From: JACNIZ01 sp964344765
GTDB lineage: Bacteria; Planctomycetota; UBA1135
Assembly: GCA_964344765.1 (NCBI GenBank)
Contig: CAYFOM010000059.1
Location: 1 to 17,368, forward strand
Reading direction: 5' to 3'
Length of the DNA stretch: 17,368 bases
The notes beneath the pieces were generated by a model. The model did not search any database. It was given only the letters and a program-made list of their open reading frames with translations, and was not told the DNA's origin. This document shows, one piece after another, positions 13,591 through 17,368 of this stretch. Each line of letters opens with the position of its first letter. Position 1 is the stretch's first letter. A program made the translations under genes and the position numbers.

Positions 13591-14686
13591 ATGAAACCGT
13601 ACCTCGACCGCGTTGCCGAAATCGAACGTCGCCTCCAGCAGATTGGAGGCCGGCTTTGACTACGATTCGAACCTAAAAGCTAAAAACGAGCTCGAGGCGG
13701 AAATGGGCAAGCCGGGTTTCTGGGACAACCAGGAGCGTGCGCAGGAGATCATCGGCAAGGTCAAATTGGCGAAGTCGGTGGTTGATCCGGTGGATGCTGC
13801 AACCGATGGGTTGGATGACATCCGCACCTTGATCGAGTTGGGCGACGAGATGGGTGAAGATGAGGTTGCTGCTGATCTGACTGCGTCGTTGGACGATCAG
13901 GAAAAGCGGCTGGCCGATTTGGAATTCCAAGTCATGCTTGGTGGTGAGAATGATCACCGCAATGCATTCCTCACCATTCAAGCCGGCGCTGGTGGCACCG
14001 ACGCCGCCGACTTCGCCGAGATGTTGCAGCGCATGTACATCCGCTGGACCGAGCGGCATGAGTTTTCGATTGAGGAGGTGGAGATCACCGAAAGTGATGA
14101 AGGCGGCATTCGCCACGTCACTTACTTGATCAAAGGTCCGCATGCTTACGGTTACTTGAAGGCCGAGCGCGGCGTGCATCGATTGGTGCGCATCTCGCCT
14201 TACGACGCGCAGTCACGTCGCCATACTTCGTTTGCCGCGATTGAGGTCAGCGCCGAGTTTGATGAAGACGCGCCGATTGAAATCGATATGAATGAGGTGC
14301 GCGTCGATACCTACCGCGCAGGTGGGGCCGGTGGTCAGCACGTCAACAAAACCGATTCGGCGGTGCGCATGACGCACGAGCCGACCGGCATTGTGGTGCA
14401 ATGCCAAAACGAACGCAGTCAACATAAAAACCGTGCGACGGCGCTGCGCATGTTGATGGCGAAGTTGTTTGAGCTGCGCGAACGCGAGCGCGACGATGAC
14501 CTGAAAAAGATGTACGGTCAGAAAGGCGAGATTGCCTGGGGTTCGCAAATTCGCAGCTACGTTCTTCACCCTTACCAAATGGTGAAGGACCACCGCACCA
14601 ACCATGAAGTTGGTAACACTCAAGCCGTGCTTGACGGCGACATTGATTCCTTCATCGAAGAGTACCTTCGTTCTAAGTCATCATGA
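13591..14686 (+). CDS. prfB: Peptide chain release factor 2 (programmed +1 frameshift)
   Basis: RF2 recognises UGA and UAA stops and triggers peptide release on the ribosome. Translation starts at ATG 13591 (MKPYLDRVAEIERRLQQIGG), reaches CTT TGA at 13654-13659, and must slip +1 so that GAC at 13658 is read next. The product is 364 residues (join 13591-13656 and 13658-14686), matching E. coli RF2 (365). GGQ, the peptidyl-transferase-centre motif, is at 247-249 within AGGAGGQHVNKT. The stop-recognition tripeptide is SPY (202-204) rather than the usual SPF. The alternative start in the second frame at 13613 would lose the conserved N-terminal helix and is not the real start. No strong ribosome-binding site precedes the ATG. 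The stop codon overlaps the purH start. Confidence 0.96.
13645..13660 (+). promoter_or_regulatory. RF2 autoregulatory +1 frameshift site
   Basis: GGAGG (13645-13649) acts as an internal Shine-Dalgarno-like stimulator 4 nt before CTT TGA C (13654-13660). This is the classical arrangement: when RF2 is scarce the ribosome pauses at UGA, the Leu tRNA slips from CUU to UUU, and full-length RF2 is made. When RF2 is plentiful it terminates here after 22 residues. E. coli has AGGGGG three bases before the same CTTTGAC. Confidence 0.95.
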
Positions 14687-16263
14687 CCCCTTCCGCAGAA
14701 ACTGCACCCATGACTGCATCCGAAACCCATCGCATTCCGGTACGACGCGCGTTGTTAAGTGTGTTTTATAAGGATGGAGTGGTGGAGTTGGCGCGCGCGT
14801 TGGCCGAAAGCGGCGCGCAGTTGTTGTCGACCGGCGGCACGATGAAAGCCATTCAAGACGCCGGTTTGGCGGTGACCGAAGTGGCCGATTACACCGGCTT
14901 TCCAGAGATGATGGATGGTCGGGTGAAGACGCTGCATCCGAAGATTCATGGTGGACTGTTGGCGCGGCGTGATGACGACGGTCACTTGGCGTCGATGGAG
15001 GAGCACGACATTGGGCCGATTGATTTGGTTTGCGTGAACCTTTATCCGTTTGAAGAAACGGTGGCGTCGGGTGCGAGCTATGACGAGATCATCGAGAAGA
15101 TTGATATCGGTGGTCCAAGCATGTTGCGTTCGGCGGCGAAGAATCATGATTCGGTAGCCGTGGTTTGTGACCCTAGTGATTACGCGCGTGTTGCTGCCGA
15201 GATTGCTGAAGGCGGCACGACGATGGCGTTGCGCAAGGAATTGGCGCGCAAGGTGTTTCAGCGCACCGGTGATTACGATCGCGCGATCGGGCAGTGGTTC
15301 ATGCGCGAAGAAGGACGCGACTTGCGTTACGGCGAAAATCCGCATCAGTCGGCGGCCTTTTTCCCGGATATGGATGGCCAAGGTTTGGGCGGCGCGCGCG
15401 TGTTGGATGGCGGCAAGGAGTTGTCGTACAACAACTGGTTGGATATGGATGGCGCAGTGACTGCGGCGAATGACTTGCCGGCGCCGGCTGCGGTGGTGGT
15501 GAAGCACTCCAACCCATGCGGCGCTGCACTGGGAAAAGATGTGTGCGATGCATTGGTCAAAGGTTGGGACGGCGATCCGCTGTCGGCATTCGGTTCGGTG
15601 ATTGCCGTGAATGATTGCTTTGATGTGGCAAGTGCCGAATACCTGACCAGCCCCGGTCACTTTGTAGAAGTGATCGCCGCGCCGAAGTTCGAAGATGCGG
15701 CGGTTGAGATCCTGCGCACCAAAGCCAAGTGGGGCAAAAACGTTCGCTTGGTTGAAGTGCCGGCGTTAGTTGGTAGTAAATCCGAAAGCGATATCGGCGT
15801 GCGCGATCAACAAGAAGAACGTCGCGTATGGGGCGGCACCTTGGTGCAAGGTTCCGACACGCTGCATGCCTTCGACGCCGAACTTAAAGTTGCCGGTACG
15901 ACTGCAATTCCCGAAGGCAAAGAAGACGACCTGCGTTTGGCGCAAGTCATCGTCAAGCACTTGAAGTCCAACGCAGTTTGCTTAGTCCGCGACAACATGT
16001 TGGTAGGCGCAGGCGCCGGCCAAATGAGCCGCGTCGACTCGGCCAAGATCGCCGTCGAAAAAGCGGGCGATCGTGTGCAAGGGTCGGTTGCAGGCAGTGA
16101 CGCCTTCTTCCCCTTCCCGGACGGGCCGGAAGAACTCGGCAAAGCCGGCGTCGTCGCCATCGCTCAACCCGGCGGTTCGGTAAAAGACGGCGAAGTGACT
16201 GCAAAGTGCGATGAGCTAGGCGTGTGCATGGTGCACACCGGCACACGGCATTTCCGTCACTAA
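14683..16263 (+). CDS. purH: Bifunctional AICAR formyltransferase / IMP cyclohydrolase
   Basis: A 526-residue enzyme (E. coli 529) for the last two steps of de novo IMP synthesis: AICAR plus 10-formyl-THF to FAICAR, then ring closure to IMP. The N-terminal MGS-like cyclohydrolase domain shows LLSTGGT (47-53), DYTGFPEMMDGRVKTLHPK (69-87) and NLYPFEETV (119-127). The transformylase domain has YGENPHQ (216-222), the catalytic-type KHSNPCG (274-280), VKHLKSNAVC (424-433), VGAGAGQMSRVDS (441-453), DAFFPFPDG (473-481) and the closing TGTRHFRH (519-526). The usual SVSDK near the N-terminus is SVFYKDG here (26-32), apparently a variant of the SVxHK form of some phyla. ATG 14683 overlaps the prfB stop (ATGA), implying translational coupling. 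A later ATG at 14710 is also possible, because the first residues are not conserved. No terminator hairpin follows. Confidence 0.96.
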   Translation: MTPSAETAPMTASETHRIPVRRALLSVFYKDGVVELARALAESGAQLLSTGGTMKAIQDAGLAVTEVADYTGFPEMMDGRVKTLHPKIHGGLLARRDDDGHLASMEEHDIGPIDLVCVNLYPFEETVASGASYDEIIEKIDIGGPSMLRSAAKNHDSVAVVCDPSDYARVAAEIAEGGTTMALRKELARKVFQRTGDYDRAIGQWFMREEGRDLRYGENPHQSAAFFPDMDGQGLGGARVLDGGKELSYNNWLDMDGAVTAANDLPAPAAVVVKHSNPCGAALGKDVCDALVKGWDGDPLSAFGSVIAVNDCFDVASAEYLTSPGHFVEVIAAPKFEDAAVEILRTKAKWGKNVRLVEVPALVGSKSESDIGVRDQQEERRVWGGTLVQGSDTLHAFDAELKVAGTTAIPEGKEDDLRLAQVIVKHLKSNAVCLVRDNMLVGAGAGQMSRVDSAKIAVEKAGDRVQGSVAGSDAFFPFPDGPEELGKAGVVAIAQPGGSVKDGEVTAKCDELGVCMVHTGTRHFRH

Positions 16264-16290
16264 AAGGGACAAGCTCTTAGCGGAAAGCAC

Positions 16291-17139
16291 TCAACTGTAG
16301 AAGAGGATTTTGTTGCTGGTTTCGCAAGTAGTGAGGTCTACAGCCTGAATCCAAATCAACCCGCTTGCTGCGGCGGGAACTCTTTTTGGGCCGGGCCCTA
16401 GAATTGCTTCACCGTAGGAATCAGCGGTTACGATGGCAACCTTTTGCAGGTTTGAGTTGAGGTCCATCATAGTCCCGGCGCAGGGAAGCCCGGGTGGAAT
16501 AGGATTTGGGCCACCCTCTCCTTTAGCCCACATGACCAGTGCCTGACCATTGGGCGTGAGTCCAGTCATTTTGGCCTGCATATAATTACCAATTGAGCCG
16601 TTAAGCCACAAAGAAAAATGCGGCTTTGGGCCCTCTCGAAAAACCGCATCTGCCCAGTATCCAAATGAAGAAACCCAATCTACAGGATTGTAAATGCCTG
16701 ATTCGCCATCGATCATCCAAAGGGCATGGTTAATGTAATAACCCGCACCTGCATCATCGAAGCATAGGGACATCGTAGCCCCCTCCGGTTCAAAAAAGTA
16801 TGGATTGACATCCGTTGCAATTGCAGTCGTGGTGTCTATCACTAGCATCCCCTCCATGCTGTTCACGCCCACAAGTCGGTCGCCGCAAAAGTCTAGGGCG
16901 AGGATTGCCTCAACTCCCGTGTTGCCAATTAATGTGAGGTTTCCTGTGGAAAGATCGATTGTATACAAATCTACTAGTCCGCCAATGCCAGGGAATACGG
17001 GGTCATTAATGAGATAAAAAGTGTCGTTTGGGCCAATGGCCAGGGAGCTTACCCCGAATAGCCCGGTGTCAACTACGAATGTCGCTTGGCCACTGACCAG
17101 ACGCGCTAGGCGTCGTGAAAACGAAGAGAAGGGTCGCAC
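16291..17139 (-). CDS. Secreted beta-rich protein with planctomycete-type C-terminal module; N-terminus frameshifted
   Basis: The open frame from GTG 17139 gives 282 residues, but its first ~16 residues look like out-of-frame sequence (Arg/Ser-rich). Mature-like sequence starts at about GQATFVVDTGLFG. Repeats such as VSSLAIGPNDTFYLI, LYTIDLSTGNLTLIG and ILALDFCGDRLVGV suggest a beta-propeller. The last ~60 residues (LPCAGTMMDLNSNL, then QAVDLTTCETSN) match the small C-terminal module with paired Cys seen on many exported planctomycete proteins. The function is unknown. A proper signal peptide lies in another frame at 17161, so the gene is probably exported and either frameshifted or misread by sequencing. 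It is convergent with purH and lies in a stretch with lower GC than the rest. Confidence 0.7.
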   Translation of the reverse strand: MRPFSSFSRRLARLVSGQATFVVDTGLFGVSSLAIGPNDTFYLINDPVFPGIGGLVDLYTIDLSTGNLTLIGNTGVEAILALDFCGDRLVGVNSMEGMLVIDTTTAIATDVNPYFFEPEGATMSLCFDDAGAGYYINHALWMIDGESGIYNPVDWVSSFGYWADAVFREGPKPHFSLWLNGSIGNYMQAKMTGLTPNGQALVMWAKGEGGPNPIPPGLPCAGTMMDLNSNLQKVAIVTADSYGEAILGPGPKRVPAAASGLIWIQAVDLTTCETSNKILFYS

Positions 17140-17161
17140 AGAGGAAATTGAGGGGTTTCAT
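17090..17161 (-). other. Signal peptide in the other frame upstream of the secreted propeller gene
   Basis: ATG 17161 gives MKPLNFLCATLLFVFTTPSA followed by SGQ, a clear signal peptide. The frame then continues WPSDIRS and stops at 17069. The mature protein is in the +1 frame relative to this ATG. Skipping one base near 17091-17095 gives SASG(Q)-GQATFVVD, a natural cleavage region. The string TGG-TCAG-TGG lies there, and removing one 7-nt TGGTCAG unit would restore SASGQATFVV exactly. The promoter upstream is placed for this ATG. Confidence 0.65.
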
Positions 17162-17190
17162 TGAGTATTTTGAATCAAAACCTACTTGAC

Positions 17191-17219
17191 ATAATACAAC
17201 TTTTTTTTTGCGCTGCCAA
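17191..17219 (-). promoter_or_regulatory. Near-consensus sigma-70 promoter with A9 tract in the spacer
   Basis: On the minus strand TTGGCA (17219-17214, 5 of 6) is followed by a 17-nt spacer containing nine A, and then TATTAT (17196-17191, 5 of 6). Transcription would start near 17184, about 23 nt before ATG 17161. It is the best promoter in the window and supports 17161 as the real start of the secreted gene. Confidence 0.6.
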
Positions 17220-17252
17220 AGACCTTTCAAGAACTTTAGGTGCTGTAATCCC

Positions 17253-17368
17253 ATGAATAACAATAGTATTCTCCTACTCGGATGTGTTGCCCTTGCACTA
17301 GCTTGCCAAGTTTCGGGATCAAGCAACATCTTTTCTGTAAAAAGCAGCAGACTCATCAAATGCCTTCC
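17253..17368 (+). CDS. Start of an exported (possibly lipoprotein) gene, cut by window edge
   Basis: ATG 17253 opens 38 codons with no stop before the edge: MNNNSILLLGCVALALAC, then QVSGSSNIFSVKSS. The N-terminus is a hydrophobic signal sequence ending in a Cys (residue 18), so a lipoprotein is possible, but the lipobox (A-L-A-C) is not ideal. AGGTG at 17238-17242 is a plausible ribosome-binding site 10 nt upstream. It is divergent from the secreted propeller gene, with 91 nt between starts. Function unknown. Confidence 0.5.
   Translation, partial: MNNNSILLLGCVALALACQVSGSSNIFSVKSSRLIKCL

Noticed and set aside
13613..13657. ATG 13613 as start of prfB
   Set aside because: The residues from there are out of frame relative to RF2. 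The 0-frame start at 13591 plus the slip at CTT TGA C gives the correct N-terminus and family length.
14755..15660. Long minus-strand open frame (301 codons) opposite purH
   Set aside because: It lies wholly antisense to a strongly conserved enzyme, is rich in Arg/His/Gln as GC-rich antisense frames are, and shows no family motif.
17186..17191. TTGACA as a -35 box for the plus-strand gene at 17253
   Set aside because: The sequence 16-18 nt downstream (TGCGCT region) is not a -10 box, so the perfect hexamer seems accidental.
17201..17209. T9 run as a plus-strand terminator
   Set aside because: No GC-rich stem precedes it, and no plus-strand gene ends here. It is better explained as the A-tract of the minus-strand promoter spacer.
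1..17368. CRISPR arrays, tRNA/rRNA genes, insertion sequences, integrases, toxin-antitoxin pairs
   Set aside because: I looked for direct repeats with spacers, cloverleaf-like GTTCRA segments, transposase motifs and small paired genes and found none convincing.

Overview
The window is about 60% GC for most of its length and is bacterial. The gene content points to Planctomycetota. It has a Ser/Thr kinase with a C-terminal sulfatase-modifying-factor-like domain, next to an ECF sigma domain of the type often paired with kinases in that phylum. It also has a TPR/CHAT-type secreted protein and secreted beta-propeller proteins ending in the short Cys/Asp/Ser-Asn-rich C-terminal module common on planctomycete exported proteins. 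Shine-Dalgarno sequences are mostly weak or absent. The code is standard, since TGA is a normal stop in several genes. Phylum placement is inference from gene families; no 16S or tRNA is present.

Left end (1-1185, minus strand): two adjacent genes for exported proteins. One is a partial hypothetical running off the left edge with no recognisable start codon. The other is a thioredoxin-like CxxC protein whose signal peptide is separated from its body by an in-frame TGA. Next (1266-3687, plus strand) comes a compact run: a TyrA-type prephenate dehydrogenase fused to a C-terminal chorismate mutase, ribose-5-phosphate isomerase A (rpiA), and a single-domain HD hydrolase resembling the (p)ppGpp hydrolase half of SpoT/MESH1. 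A strong hairpin with a T-run on the minus strand ends a convergent secreted Asp-box beta-propeller gene (3741-5489). A multi-pass M48 metallopeptidase (5581-7146, plus) ends inside the 3' end of a convergent alpha/beta hydrolase (7136-7906, minus).

Middle (7136-13446, minus strand): an apparent operon running, in transcription order, from an 800-residue protein to a membrane Ser/Thr kinase to the alpha/beta hydrolase. The 800-residue protein is the most unusual item here. It starts as a secreted TPR/CHAT-type protein, stops where the catalytic half of CHAT should follow, and continues in frame into a complete ECF sigma factor. Either this is a real sensor-sigma fusion, or a deletion joined two genes and the sigma factor is now made from an internal start.

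Right end: prfB carries the classical programmed +1 frameshift (CTT TGA C) and overlaps purH by ATGA, so release factor 2 and the last two steps of IMP synthesis appear translationally coupled. After purH the composition drops to about 50% GC or lower. Here lies a secreted protein gene with a near-consensus promoter and a signal peptide that is one frame out from the mature part, followed by the start of a divergent exported-protein gene cut by the window edge. Three of the exported-protein genes at the window ends have defects near their start, while the housekeeping genes are intact. No tRNA, rRNA, CRISPR array, IS element or integrase was seen. No stretch over 300 bases lacks a gene.
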